A stretch of DNA of 64,000 nucleotides, taken from contig NC_088866.1 of NCBI RefSeq assembly GCF_032884065.1, forward strand, positions 29,146,440 through 29,210,439, written 5' to 3'. The first letter of the stretch is position 1, and each line of letters opens with the position of its first letter. Position numbers and translations under genes: made by a program. The stretch is from Artemia franciscana. Taxonomy: Eukaryota; Arthropoda; Branchiopoda; Anostraca; Artemiidae. Positions 12,335 to 22,710 of this stretch are shown here, one piece after another. Below the pieces are notes generated by a model. That model was given only the letters and a program-made list of their open reading frames with translations, was not told where the DNA came from and made no database searches.

Positions 12335-12635
12335 TGAAACAAATTTGGTTGAATAGTGAGTCTTGCAAGTAAACATTACCTATAGAGAGAAGCAAATTAG
12401 TCAATGAGCTCTGAGGGCAGTAGGGAAGGTCTGTATGCTATATTTATGGAATAATTATTTGGCCTGAAGTCTGAAAGAGCAAATAAAAAGTAGGTCATAA
12501 ATATGAACTAACAATTCAACCAATCAGAATACAGACCTCACCCTGCTGCCTGCAGGGCTCATGGATTAATTTGCTTTGCTCTATAGATAATATTCACTTG
12601 CAAGAATCACTATTCAACCAAATTTAGGTAATTGT
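12335..12635. mobile_element. Fold-back MITE
   Basis: The left arm (GTTGAATAGTGAGTCTTGCA, then AACATTACCTATAGAGAGAAG and AAATTAGTCAATGAGCTC) is an imperfect inverse of the right arm (GAGGGCTCATGGATTAATTTG region to CTTGCAAGAATCACTATTCA). Arms are about 120 bp around a central stretch of about 50 bp. A close relative is at 16341-16520. No coding sequence. Confidence 0.7.
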
Positions 12636-13018
12636 TTAGTTTCATCACAAGCTGTCTAAAGTAGAAACTATGCTGCAAAGCAGCATAGTTTCCATGCTAT
12701 AGCACCTAGAAATGCTAATTCTAGAAGTGCATCCATTTCTGGTTGAGCTTCTTCCTCCATTGGGCAAACTAAAAATGTGTAAAATGGGCAGGGTTTTGAA
12801 GCCAAGGGAAAAGTTGGGGTTGTATAATATGAATGAATTTATATTTTAAATACTAGTTCCAGTTATCACTGGTAACTGCTATATAGTAGGTAATTACTAC
12901 ATAGTAGGCAGTTGAAAGATAATTAAAAGACTCACACATCCATTAATGTTCATTTCCAAGATGGTTTCACTTTGACTTTAAACTATCCAGCTGTTTGTGA
13001 ACAAAACAAACATCCAAT

Positions 13019-14352
13019 CAAACAGTTTGTGGTAACAAACTGTACTAAGGAGTGACCCGGCTCAATAGTAACCAAAACTCTAAAAAATGGGATTTTGATA
13101 TCAATAGTTACATCAAAAGAATTGCATTTTAATTTTGATTTTAAATATATAAGTTTCATCAAGATTAGGCTTGCCCATCAAAAGTTACAAGCCTGAGAAA
13201 ATTTGCCTCATTTTTGAAAATAGGGGAAAACACCCCCTAAAAGTCATACAATCTTAACAAAACCACACCATCAGATTCAGTGTATCAGAGAAGCTTATTG
13301 TAGAAGTTTCAAGCCCCTATCTACAAAAATGTGGAATTTCGCATTTTTTGCCAGAAGACAAATCATGGATGCATGTTTTTTTTCTTTTTCTTTTTTTCCC
13401 AGGGGTGATCATATTGACCCAGTGATCCTAGAATGTCACGGAAGGGCTCATTCTAATGGAAATTAAAAGTTCTAGTGCCCTTTTTAAGTGACCAAAAAAA
13501 TTGGAGGGCACCTAGGCCCCCTCCCATGCTCATTTTCCCCCCAAAGTCACCCAATCAAAATTCTGAGATAGCCATTTTATTCACCATAGTTGAAAAACAT
13601 AATAACTATGTCTTTGGGGACAACTTAATCCCCTGCAGTCCCTGTGGGAGGGGCTGAAAGTTACAAACTTTGACCTGTGTTCAAACAGTTTGTGGTAATG
13701 AACTGTAGTAAGGAGTGACCCGGCTCAATAGTAATCAAAACTCTAAAAAGTTGAATTTTGATATCAATAGCTACATCAAAAGAATCGCATTTTAATGCTG
13801 ATTTTAAATGTATAAGTTTCATCAAGTTTAGTCTTACCCATCAAAAGTTACGAGCCTGAGAAAATTTGCCTTATTTAAGAAAATAGGGGGAAACACCCCC
13901 TAAAAGTCGTAGAATCTTAACGAAAATGACACCATCAGATTCATTGTATCAGAGAACCTATTGTAGAAGTTTCAAGCTCCTATCTACAAAAATTTGGAAT
14001 TTTGTATTTTTTGTCAGAAGACAAATCATGGGTGCATGTTTATTTGTTTGTTTGTTCTTTTTTCTTTTTCCCAGGGGTCATTGTATTGACCAAGTGGTCC
14101 TAGAATGTCGCAAGAGGGCTCATTCTAACGGAAATGAAAAGTTCTAGTGCCCTTTTTAAGTGACCAAAAAAATTGGAGGGCATCTAGGCCCCCTCCCATG
14201 CTCATTTTTTTCCCAAAGTCAACGGATCAAAATTTTGAGATAGCCATTTTGTTCAGCATAGTCGAAAACCATAATAACTATGTCTTTGGGGATGACGTAC
14301 TCCCCCACAATCCCTGGGGGAGGGGCTGCAAGTTACAAACTTTGACCAGTGT
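13019..14352. repeat. Two tandem 662-bp units
   Basis: Both units start with AAACAGTTTGTGGTAA-GAACTGTA and AAGGAGTGACCCGGCTCAAT, at about 13020 and 13682. They run in parallel to a GGGGACAACTTAATCCCC/GGGGATGACGTACTCCCC segment and AGTTACAAACTTTGACC. Identity is high throughout. ORFs of 60-73 codons occur at the same place in both units (13475 and 14147) but start at an unlikely ATG and look like repeat translation. A third, more diverged copy lies at 61829-62420, so this is a dispersed family. Confidence 0.85.
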
Positions 14353-15000
14353 TTACATATAGTAATGGTTATTGGGAAGTGTACAGACGTTTTCAGGGGT
14401 ATTTTATTTTGTTTGGTGGTGGGGCTGAGGGGAGGGGGCTATGTTGTAGGATCTTTCCTTGGAGGAATCTGTCATGGGGGAAGAAAAATTCAATGGAAAG
14501 GGCGCAGGATTTTCTAGCATTACTATAAGAAAACCATGAAAAATAAACATGAAAACGTTTTTTCAAATGAAAGGAAGGAGTAGCATTGAAACTTAAAATG
14601 AACAGAGATTATTACGCATATGAAGGGTTCTAAAAATACTTTAGCATAAAGAGCAAGGTATTTAGGAGGAGATAAATACCTCGCTCTTTATGCTAAAGTA
14701 TGTTTTTGTAATTTGAACTATTTATTCTATGGCCTTTCTGATTCAAGGGCCATTCTTAAAGAATTGGGACAAAACTTACGATTTAGTGTAAAGAGCGAGG
14801 TATTAACGAGGGTACAAACCCTCTCGTAAAAATTGGGGGCAACTAGGCCTCCTTCTCCACTCCTTATTTCTCAAAATCGTCTGATCAAAACTAAGAGAAA
14901 GCCATTTAGCCAAAAAAAGAATTAATATACAAATTTCATTTTAACAATTTATTTGCAGAGAGCCAAAACCAAACATGCATTAATTCAAAAACGTTCAGAA

Positions 15001-15300
15001 ATTAAATAAAAAAACTAATTTTTTTAGCTGAAAGTAAGGAGCGACATTAAAACTTAAAACAAACAGAAATTATTCTGTATATGAAATGGGTTGTCCCCTC
15101 TGCAATCCCTCGCTCTTTACGCTAAAGTTTGACTCTTTACCACAATTCTACTTTTTAAAACAATTAAAAGCTTTAGCGTAAAGAGCAAGGGATTGCAGAG
15201 GGGACAACCCATTTCATATACGGAATAATTTCTGTTCGTTTTAAGTTTTAATGTCGCTCCTTACTTTCAGCTAAAAAAATTAGTTTTTTTTATTTAATTA
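15001..15300. mobile_element. Fold-back MITE, near-perfect arms of about 130 bp
   Basis: The left arm from ATTAAATAAAAAAACTAATT (15001) through AGCTGAAAGTAAGGAGCGAC and CCCTCGCTCTTTACGCTAAA is almost exactly inverted from about 15167 to 15300. The loop is about 35-50 bp. Related modules, full or partial, occur at 16040-16330, 15517-15750, 14572-14820, 27975-28110, 47015-47300 and 62835-63180. The arms are closer to each other than to other copies. Confidence 0.85.
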
Positions 15301-16039
15301 ATTACATATAGTAATGGTTACTGGGAAGTGAACAGACGTTTTCAGGGGAATTTTTTTGGTTGGGGGGAGGGGAGAGTTGAGGGGGGTTACCTGGGAGGAT
15401 CTTTCCATGGAGGAACTTCTCATGGGGGAAGAGACTTTCAATGGAGGGGGAGCATGATTTTCTAGCATTATTTAAGAAAACAATGAAAAAATAAATATGA
15501 AAAGTTTATTCTACTGAAAGTGAGGAGCAGCATCAAAACTGAAAACGAACAGAAATTATTACGCATATGAGGGGGTTACCTCTTCATAATACCTTGCTCT
15601 TTATGCTAAAGTATTTTTAGTAATTTAAACTATTTATTCCACAGCCTTTGTGATTCAGGGTTCATTCTTAAGGAATTGGGATAAAATTTAAGCTTTAGTG
15701 TAAAGAGCAAGGTATCAAAGAGGGGTGAGCCCCCTCATATATGCAATAAAAATATACGAATATAGAAGTTCGCTGTGTAAGTTAATTTGTAAGTTACATA
15801 TATTTTTTACTTATGAAAATGTTTGTAAAAAAAACAAAAATTTATAGTTGCCTTTTTAAGTAATAAAAAAATTGGAGGGCAACTAGGCCTCCTCCCTTGC
15901 TCCTTTTTTCTCAAAATCTTCTGATTAAAACTATGAAAAAGCCATTTAGCCAAAAAAATTAATATGAAAATTTCGTTTTAATTATTTATGTGCAGAGAGC
16001 CAAGATTAAAACATGCATTAATTCAAAAACGTCCAGAAA

Positions 16040-16330
16040 TTAAAAAAAAAAAAAAAAACAAGTTTTTCTTAAATGAAAGTAAGGATCGACATTAAAACTT
16101 AAAACGAACAGAAATTACTCCGTGTATGAAAGGGGCTTTTCCTCCTCAACGCCCCACTCTTTACGCTAAAGTTTTTTACTGTTTTAAAATGTAGAGTTAA
16201 GAGATAGATTCAAACTTTACTGTAAAGAGCAGGGCATTGAGGAGGAAAAGCCCCTTTCATATACAGAGTAATTTCTGTTCATTTTAAGTTTTAATGTTGC
16301 TCCTTACTTTCACTAAAAAACTTGTTTGTT
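16040..16330. mobile_element. Fold-back MITE, same family
   Basis: The arms contain ATGAAAGTAAGGATCGACAT, GAAAGGGGCTTTTCCTCCTC and CTTTACGCTAAAG, with their inverse ACTGTAAAGAGCAGGGCATT to CTCCTTACTTTCA. A spacer of about 60 bp separates the arms. The right half is very close to the solo arm at 27975-28110. Confidence 0.85.
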
Positions 16331-16340
16331 TGGTTTAATT

Positions 16341-16520
16341 CTTACAGGTAACATTACCTATAGAGCAAAGCATATTACTCGATGAGCCTCATGGGTAGGG
16401 GGGGGGTGAGGTCTGTATTCTATATTTATTTAATAAATATAGAATACAGACATCAGCCTGCTGCCCATGGGGCTCATGGACCAATACACTTTGCTGTATA
16501 GGTAATGTTACCTGTCAGCA
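16341..16520. mobile_element. Palindromic MITE with ACAGGTAACATTACC ends
   Basis: The left end ACAGGTAACATTACCTATAG (16345) is the inverse of the right end TATAGGTAATGTTACCTGT (to about 16513). The inner arms continue with AGCAAAGCATATTACTCGAT and ATATAGAATACAGA symmetry about 16435. It contains a G9 tract at 16397-16406. It is related to the fold-back at 12335-12635. Confidence 0.8.
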
Positions 16521-16539
16521 AGTCCACTTCACACATTTT

Positions 16540-17480
16540 TAGTTTGACCCATGGATGAGGAGGGTCAACCAGAAATGGATACACTTTTAGAATTAGCATT
16601 TCTAAGTGCTTTAGTATAGAAACTATGCTGCTCCAGTTTAGACAGCTTGAAATGAAACTAAATTACCTAGACTTGTCAAGTAGACAAAATTCTAAGACTT
16701 AGAAATCAGAAAAGCATTAACATAGTAGCTTGGCAATACCTTCCCAGAGTATGTTTTTGGCCCTGGATTCATTACTGAAAGTTGTATTTTCCTAACCACT
16801 TTCCAAGATAGCAAAAATAGCTAAACTAGAATTGTATCTAAAACAGCCCACAGCAACCAAAGGTTTGAAAATAGGTTTCTGAAAAGTTGTCTAGTGGAAA
16901 TAATTGTTATTTGCAGCTGATTCAGGAATTTAATTAAGGAATATAATAGTTACCATCCATGAATCAACTACAAATGACATTTTTTTTTTAGAAATGTGTT
17001 TTTTTAGAAATATGTGTTTTCAACTTTTGGTTACTAAGGGCTGTTTTAGCCCTTCAAGAGCTTAAAATGTAATTATTCCTAGAAATAGTTATTGAATGAT
17101 GAAAGGGAAATTCTTTTTTGAGTCCTTGGACCCCTATAAGGTAACTTATTACCTTGTGTAATAATTATCTTGTATCTTGTAATAATTATCTAATAATTAT
17201 ATTTATTATCTTGTCTAATTAGTTTGGCTACTAATTAGATATAAAAATTAGCTTTTGAATTAGCCCTTGAACGTGTCTATAGTATTTCAGTGCCCTGCTA
17301 GCACCAAAGAAAGAAAAAACAGAACTAAAAATAGGATACATTAGGGCTAACCATGCAAAAGTGTGGTTTTTGTGATTGTTTAATGTAGGGGCTTCCCTGA
17401 CATTACATAACTTGCAATCATGCTATAATTATGTGTTTGTGGAAAATAAATCCACCAATATGGTAGGATTTGTGTCTCCT
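16540..17480. other. Inverted flank of composite repeat, then unassigned
   Basis: 16540-16680 is the inverse of about 12640-12790 (both carry AAATGGAT and the AACTATGCTGC motif). It closes a large inverted structure of about 4 kb around the 13-16.5 kb repeats. From 16700 to 17480 the sequence is AT-rich intron DNA with TTATC/TTGTAATAATTATC repeats near 17150-17210 and no supported gene. Confidence 0.45.
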
Positions 17481-17494
17481 CTACAATAGTTTTA

Positions 17495-18310
17495 TGTGGT
17501 GTCCCTCAGGGTACTTTTCTGTGGACAAGTCTCTTCAACTTCTATATGAATGATCTGCCACATCTTCTTTCAAGTCTCCCATTCTTTATGCACATGATTC
17601 AAAGTTAGTGGGTCAAGCTGCCACAGCTATGGATTTACAATCTACCCAATTTATCTTTTGACAGTCTTGGAAGTTTGGCTGGCACATGACTCCCAGCCTT
17701 CAATATTGATAGATTTCATGTGTTCTATGTTGGCAAATATAATAAACATCAGCATGATTTTCTCCAAGGTAATCTTTGTTCAGTGTTTTCTGAACAGATT
17801 TTGGAGTCATTCTTAATCACAAATTGAATTTTAGCACCCATATCAAGACTGTGTCTTCATCTGACTTTCAATCCTTTGCCATTATCAGCATCCCGTTTTT
17901 TTTTCAAAAAAGACAAAGAAGTCATAGAAAAATGTCAGTGCAGAGGAACTAAGATGATCATTGGATTGAAGTAAATGTCTTGTGAAATAAGTGCACACCA
18001 TCTTATACTACCAACACTTACATATAGAAGAAAATGAAGAGATGTGATTCTTGCCCATAAAATTATACCTAAAAACACCCTTCTTGATTTATTTGCCCAC
18101 CCCATGTATCTAGAGAACATTCAAAGAAACTTTCAAAACAAAATTGCTCCTCCAGAAAAAGAAGCCCTTTTTTCAGCCAGATAGTTGCCAACCTATGGAA
18201 CACTTTTCAGAAGATAGCATCTGCTGAATCAACTCATACATTCAGGTGCAAAATTGACAAATAATGGCATGCTGACATCAAAAGTTAGTGTTCAGCTGGG
18301 AGTTAGCTCA
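17495..18310 (+). pseudogene. LINE reverse transcriptase remnant (CR1/Jockey-like)
   Basis: The + strand reads GVPQGTFLWTSLFNFYMNDLP (RT motif B region), then, after a frame change, LYAHDSKLVGQAATAMDLQS, where YAHD stands where the catalytic YADD should be. Further right come CQCRGTKMIIGLK, ILPTLTYRRK and RDVILAHKII. These match the thumb and C-terminal blocks of CR1/Jockey-type ORF2. Several stops and frameshifts and the mutated active site show a dead copy. No endonuclease part is visible. Confidence 0.7.
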
Positions 18311-18439
18311 ATGAGGAAGTAATAATTGGCAGGACAAGATAATCAATCTTACAAGATTGAAATCTTTGACTTGCTCCAAGCTACAATTTAAGGTAATATG
18401 AAAAGGAAATTCTCAGCTTAATTGCATGTTTCACAGGAC

Positions 18440-19420
18440 ATCTCTTTATTATACCCATTTCCCTGCAAAAGATGGAAATCAAAGTCAAAGAAGCACTTTG
18501 AAAGGATAGAGTAGATGGCAAAAATCTTACAACAAGACAAATAGTTTCCTGAGAGGGGTCACTACTCCAATCACCAACAAAGGAAAAATACCTGAGCAAA
18601 TGTAAATCTTATAGACCTGTTCCTATCTCTTGCATTCTGACTAAAGTATTAGAATATGTGATCTTTTACCAACTATAATGATGAACACTTTAGGGATAAT
18701 CAATTTGATTCTAGAAAGCTCTCAATTGTGAAGATGATTATCACATTCAACCTAACATATTAATGAATTTGGAGAGAAATAAGTTGCCTTTATGTATACA
18801 TCTATGTATATATGTATATTTGAATTATCAACTAAGTGATGAAAAACTAGAAAGCCATGGCTAATTAGAGTTAAGCCAAGACATATGGTCTATGTGAGAG
18901 GCAAAGGTGGTATAACCTTTTCAGAATTGTGTAAAGACGATTCTTTCCACTTCTTGATGATGATGGCTATCATCCATCCTAGGAAAGAATTAAGGTAGAT
19001 AGGCATACATAAGGCCTAAGGATTATTCAAACAGTCTATCAGTTCTCAGAGCTATTTAAAGGCAATTGGAGACTAAGATATGATTCAAGGGTTTATGACC
19101 AACCATGTCCACAGGACTTGCAGGCTAGTGAGCAACTGACATTATTCAAATTATCCTGAGCTTTGTCTATTGGAAAAAGGTATGTGTATTGTGTTCCAAG
19201 GTGGTGTAAGTGCAAGTATAGTGGAAACACTGAAATTTTGGTACAAAATAAAAAAGTTAGGGCTAATTGAAAAGGTATAATACCAAATTCTACCAAAATA
19301 AGCAGAGGTGTAAGGCAAGGTAGCACTGTTAGCTCTCTGTTGCAAAACTTGTTATTGCTAAATACCTTAAATCACATTTTCTAGCAGTAGTATAAATCCT
19401 GCATCCACCAGTTTCAGTGA
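18440..19420 (+). pseudogene. Second LINE RT remnant, sense
   Basis: Readable pieces in shifting frames are GVTTPITNKGKIPEQ, then CKSYRPVPISCILTKVLEYV (RT finger block, usually YRPISL-KVLE), DNQFDSRK (usually NQFGFR) and, near 19305-19335, SRGVRQGSTVSSLLQNL (RT motif B region). The order is right for an RT. The distance between pieces and the many stops show heavy decay. It starts anew with the finger block after the thumb of the previous fragment, so it is a separate insertion. Confidence 0.55.
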
Positions 19421-19539
19421 TGCTGAATTGTCTGTGTTGTACCATGGTTTGTTGAGCCACTCACTGTCTGCTGTTGATTTGAATGCATCCACACCAGAAG
19501 AGGTCACTAAGAGAGATGAAAAAGCTGACAACTCTATTG

Positions 19540-20000
19540 CTAAAAAATGTGTTTCTTAATCTGGTGTTTGCTCATTTTTGAAAAGTTTATGAGAGTGAAA
19601 TTGAGTTCTTTTTGAATATTCATGTTGAAAAGGCCAGATATGATGCTATTATCATTCAAAGTTATATAGATTATAATTACGTCACCATGCTTACAATGAT
19701 AAGTTGAGGGACAGTATTTGAATTTTCTGTATATGTGATGAATAAGCAACATCATAGAAGCCCTTGATACTTTTGTTACCCTTCATTGGACTGATTCAAC
19801 AGCTTTTAAATTGGTCTGATCAACCGGGCATGCTGCACACATCCAAATTCTAAACTTGAACAATCTAAACTCTTGTTGAGCTTGGTCTTGAGAGTTGGGG
19901 CCAGGTGATGAATGACCTTTTAATTATACCAAGTGTTTGATTGGCCTTAGTAACAGCTTGATTGCTAAGGATTTTGGACTCTATCTTGTCCTCTCTTCCT
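19540..20000 (-). pseudogene. LINE ORF2 C-terminal remnant, antisense
   Basis: On the - strand, AVTKANQTLGIIKRSFITWP at about 19970-19910 matches the KAN-LG-I-RSF block of CR1-like RT thumb regions. It is followed by a VESVQ-RVTK-like stretch, and around 19740-19560 by CPSTYHCKHGDVIIIYITLN, recalling the LPSL-YRR-RGDMI-VYKI C-terminal block. Frames shift between pieces. Confidence 0.55.
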
Positions 20001-20747
20001 TTCTAGGATGGATCCAGGGTTTTGGAAGGGGGGGGGGATTGTTCTCTTTACAAAGAATCTCTATCTTAAATTAGGCCCAATAACCCTACTGATTTTGAAA
20101 ATTGCATGGCTTCCCTTCTGTACATCATTTAGCTCTCACGCTAGTTAGGCTAGCTATTCATAAAACTAGAGTTGTAGAAACTCAATTCATATTACATATT
20201 ATATTCTAATAATCTATTTGCAATTCTATCAGTAACACTTTTTAAACTTATGAAGTATCATGTATAACATGAAGAAGGGTAAGTCTGGTGAATCTTTTGT
20301 CAGTCATTTTGTATTTTAGGCTTGTTTTCAGTCTTCTCAATGTAGAAAATTGTATTCAATAGCTGAAATACTGACAAGTAGGGTCATGAAGATCTGCTAG
20401 AGCACTGAAATACTTAGGAAAATATCAAGATCACAGTTAGGTTTCTGGATAGTTATTCTGCTGTTTCTGGTATTTTACCTGTGTTGGCATTGTTTTCTTA
20501 CAAATGAAGCCACTAAGTTTCCATACTGTTCTTCTCCAGTCATGGGAAATTCAGAAATTGATTGGAAGTAGAAATAAAATAGTGTCACATCTACAAGTTA
20601 TGAATCATATCTGCAAATTGTTGTCTCCCCATTGCAAGTTAATTTATTGGTATAAGAATAATAATTTAAAAGTAAAAATTTTAGTTTTTACAAAGTATCT
20701 ATTTTTAGACAAAGGATTAAAAAAAAGATAATTGTATTATACCTGCA
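20001..20747. other. No gene seen
   Basis: Intron sequence with a G10 tract near 20029-20038 inside a GGATCCAGGGTTTTGG context. A similar word in inverse orientation (CCCCACCCCTGGATA) is at 21851-21865. The + strand ORF at 20504-20731 has no recognisable motif. Confidence 0.45.
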
Positions 20748-20985
20748 TCAGAAACTTAACTTTTGTAATTGGTAAAGATGTTTAAACTTTAAAAAGTACA
20801 TAGTTTTTTATCAAATTCTTTTCTGAATATAATTTTGATAACCCTGTTAATAGCTTATGTTTATTTAAAATTTTGTATTCTGTGTTGCCAGCATTGTTGT
20901 AGAGCGCAAAAGAGATATCTTTGTCAATCTAAATAGCATTTTTCTATATTTCAGCATTCAAATATTATATGTATGTTTTTCAATA
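20748..20985. repeat. Dispersed direct repeat, copy 2
   Basis: Second copy of 10003-10250, same orientation, with small indels. The next 250 bp (21090-21240) have CCTCCAACTCCCAAAG and TTCGACTCCACAG words that faintly resemble 9735-9850. The duplicated unit may therefore be larger and rearranged. Confidence 0.65.
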
Positions 20986-21919
20986 GTGATACAAATAATT
21001 GAATAAATTGTTTCTGATGTAATACTGTAGTACTATGATAAAAAAAATACTGTTCATTCAATAATAATTTTGGTTATTACTGCCACTTTTTAGTAGTATT
21101 TAAAAGTATGTGGCCTGACTCCAGCCTTTGTGTGTATCCATACCTCCAACTCCCAAAGAATTTTACATTATTTCCATTACTCAAACTACATTCAACAAAA
21201 AATTACTAAAAATTTCGACTCCACAGTTTTGAAATACTTCAGTCTCTAAAGTATCTGAACTAAAATATCTTTGAATAATGGTTGCTGAAGCAATTTATAA
21301 AACCAAACAATCAATTTTATGGACTCTTCTCCCTATACTGTGATTGTAGACCATTGTAAATAAATGAATTAACTATAGTATTTTTTTTTCGTGTGTATTG
21401 ATGTAAATATTGGTTAATATTTTGTCCAATTAGTTATTAAGGGGGAACCCTTCTATTTTACTATGTGGAGGCATGATGCAAATGAATGATTTACAGTAAT
21501 CTTTTTTACAAATTCATTGATATAAATATTGAATATTTGTTTGAAGTAGTTGACCATGGGAACAAACTTCGTACCCTGCTGTTGGGGACAGGGCTGTATC
21601 CAGGATTTTTTTTCTGAGGTTTTACAAAATAATTTATCGGGGGGGTGGGTAGATTTACAAAAAAAACTTAAAAAATGCATCACATATTTGTTTCAAACCC
21701 TGGAAGTTAGTATATATATATTTGTACTAACTACTATTGACTACTATTAATTAAATAGATATAGTATAGAAATTATAATATAACAGTATAATAGTATATG
21801 TATATAATAGTATAGGCTATAGTATATAAGGGGTTCAAACCTCCTAAATCCCCACCCCTGGATACTACCTTGATTGGGGTATGATTTCACCTTTAGGGTA
21901 AAATTTATCTTCATTTCAG

Positions 21920-22071
21920 ATGCTCAAGTTGCTGTTACGCTTCTGAAAAGGATTCAGGATAAAATCCAAAAGGAGGATAAAAACGCCAATCGAATCTCTG
22001 CTGCTGGAGATTTTGATCTTCTTATTTCTGTGTTAAAAGATCCAGTTTTAGTCAAAATTTTGACTATTCAG
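21920..22071 (+). CDS. Patj: Patj, coding exon 2 (L27 domain core)
   Basis: The acceptor TTCATTTCAG ends at 21919 and the donor GTAAGA starts at 22072. The exon starts in phase 1, completing the split Asp codon, and ends in phase 0. It encodes residues 6-56, running from DAQVAVTLLKRIQDKIQ to LLISVLKDPVLVKILTIQ. The spacing and the L-KDPV-----L-IQ block match the L27 domain at the N-terminus of Patj/INADL/MPDZ proteins. There L27 pairs with the N-terminal L27 of PALS1/Stardust and tethers the scaffold to the Crumbs complex at the apical membrane. No zinc-finger, kinase or other domain is present. Immediately downstream, 22140-22542 carries decayed duplicates of the end of this exon. Confidence 0.9.
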
Positions 22072-22139
22072 GTAAGAGATGTTTTTGCCTATTTTGAAAA
22101 ATATGGCAGGTGAACATGTTAGCGAAATTGGTATTAAGT

Positions 22140-22542
22140 TTTTTCCTGTGAGTAAATATAACTTATTTCTGTGCTTAAAATCCAGTTTCTATGAAAATAT
22201 TAATAACTCAAGTAATAATTTTTTACTGGTCAAGTAAAACTTTAGCCAAATGTGGTGATAGCAGTTTTAATAAAAACATTGAAGATTCAGGCAATAATAT
22301 TGCCAAAAATAGCAGCAACATTTATGTTGCAGGAAATTGTTATACTTATTTCAACTCCAAAAGATCCAATTTTGGTAAAAATATTAACTCTCAGATTTAA
22401 TGTTATGATTAAGGTAGAATTTATTGCCATAAAAAGCATGACAATTTCCGTTGCAAGAGATTTTGGTTTATTTATATCAATGCTAAAAAATATAATTGGG
22501 ATTAAGATATTGTCTATTCTTGTAAAAGAATTGTTTGGCTAA
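22140..22542 (+). pseudogene. Patj: Decayed tandem copies of Patj exon 2 end
   Basis: Four segments resemble the last ~40 bp of exon 2 plus its donor. They begin near 22183 (CAGTTTCTATGAAAATATTA), 22261 (GCAGTTTTAATAAAAACATT), 22367 (CAATTTTGGTAAAAATATTA) and 22490 (ATAATTGGGATTAAGATATT), against the exon at 22043 (CAGTTTTAGTCAAAATTTTG). Preceding sequence also matches. Translation at about 22342-22400 gives ILISTPKDPILVKILTL, and at 22453-22542 it gives VARDFGLFISMLK then IKILSILVKELFG, against AAGDFDLLISVLKDPVLVKILTIQ in the exon. Spacing is irregular (78-140 bp). Some donor-like positions are lost. These look like relics of local duplication, not used exons. Confidence 0.65.
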
Positions 22543-22710
22543 TTCCGAAAAAAAAATTGAAAAAAAATATACGTATCCTATCTTTTTTCCCTGGGCACTT
22601 TTGTTCTCCCTGGGGTCTAAGTGTTGCTCAATTCTCTTGGATACGTTTGTTAAAGTAAAAAAAGATAATAACATAATAATAATTATATGCTATTTCTGAC
22701 ATCCAATGCC
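22543..22710. other. Intron DNA, no feature
   Basis: Short AT-rich stretch between the exon-derived array and the head of the tandem-repeat element. Nothing recognised. Confidence 0.4.

Larger units (their letters stand above)
14353..16340. repeat. Two tandem ~1-kb units of the same family
   Basis: Unit 1 (14353-15300) and unit 2 (15301-16340) both start with ACATATAGTAATGGTTA-TGGGAAGTG-ACAGACG. Both continue through TTTCTAGCATTA, then an inverted-repeat module with CTTTAG-GTAAAGAGC-AGGTAT, then GCAACTAGGCCTCCT, AAAGCCATTTAGCC and AACATGCATTAATTCAAAAA. Each closes with a near-perfect fold-back. At 14638-14699 there is a compact palindrome of TTTAGCATAAAGAGCAAGGT with its inverse. Confidence 0.8.

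Noticed and set aside
13475..14362. Paired 60-73-codon ORFs at equal places in the 662-bp units
   Set aside because: Open by shared descent of the repeat. They differ by frameshift and contain proline-rich low-complexity text; no domain.
21590..21870. Possible MITE with TATCCAGG ends (CTGTATCCAGGATTTTTTTT and CCCCACCCCTGGATACTACC)
   Set aside because: Only about 10 bp of the ends match as inverses and no target duplication is visible. Too weak to list as an element.
22191..22542. Functional alternative L27 exons
   Set aside because: Copies have lost consistent acceptors and donors and most carry stops. Kept only as relics until transcript data exist.
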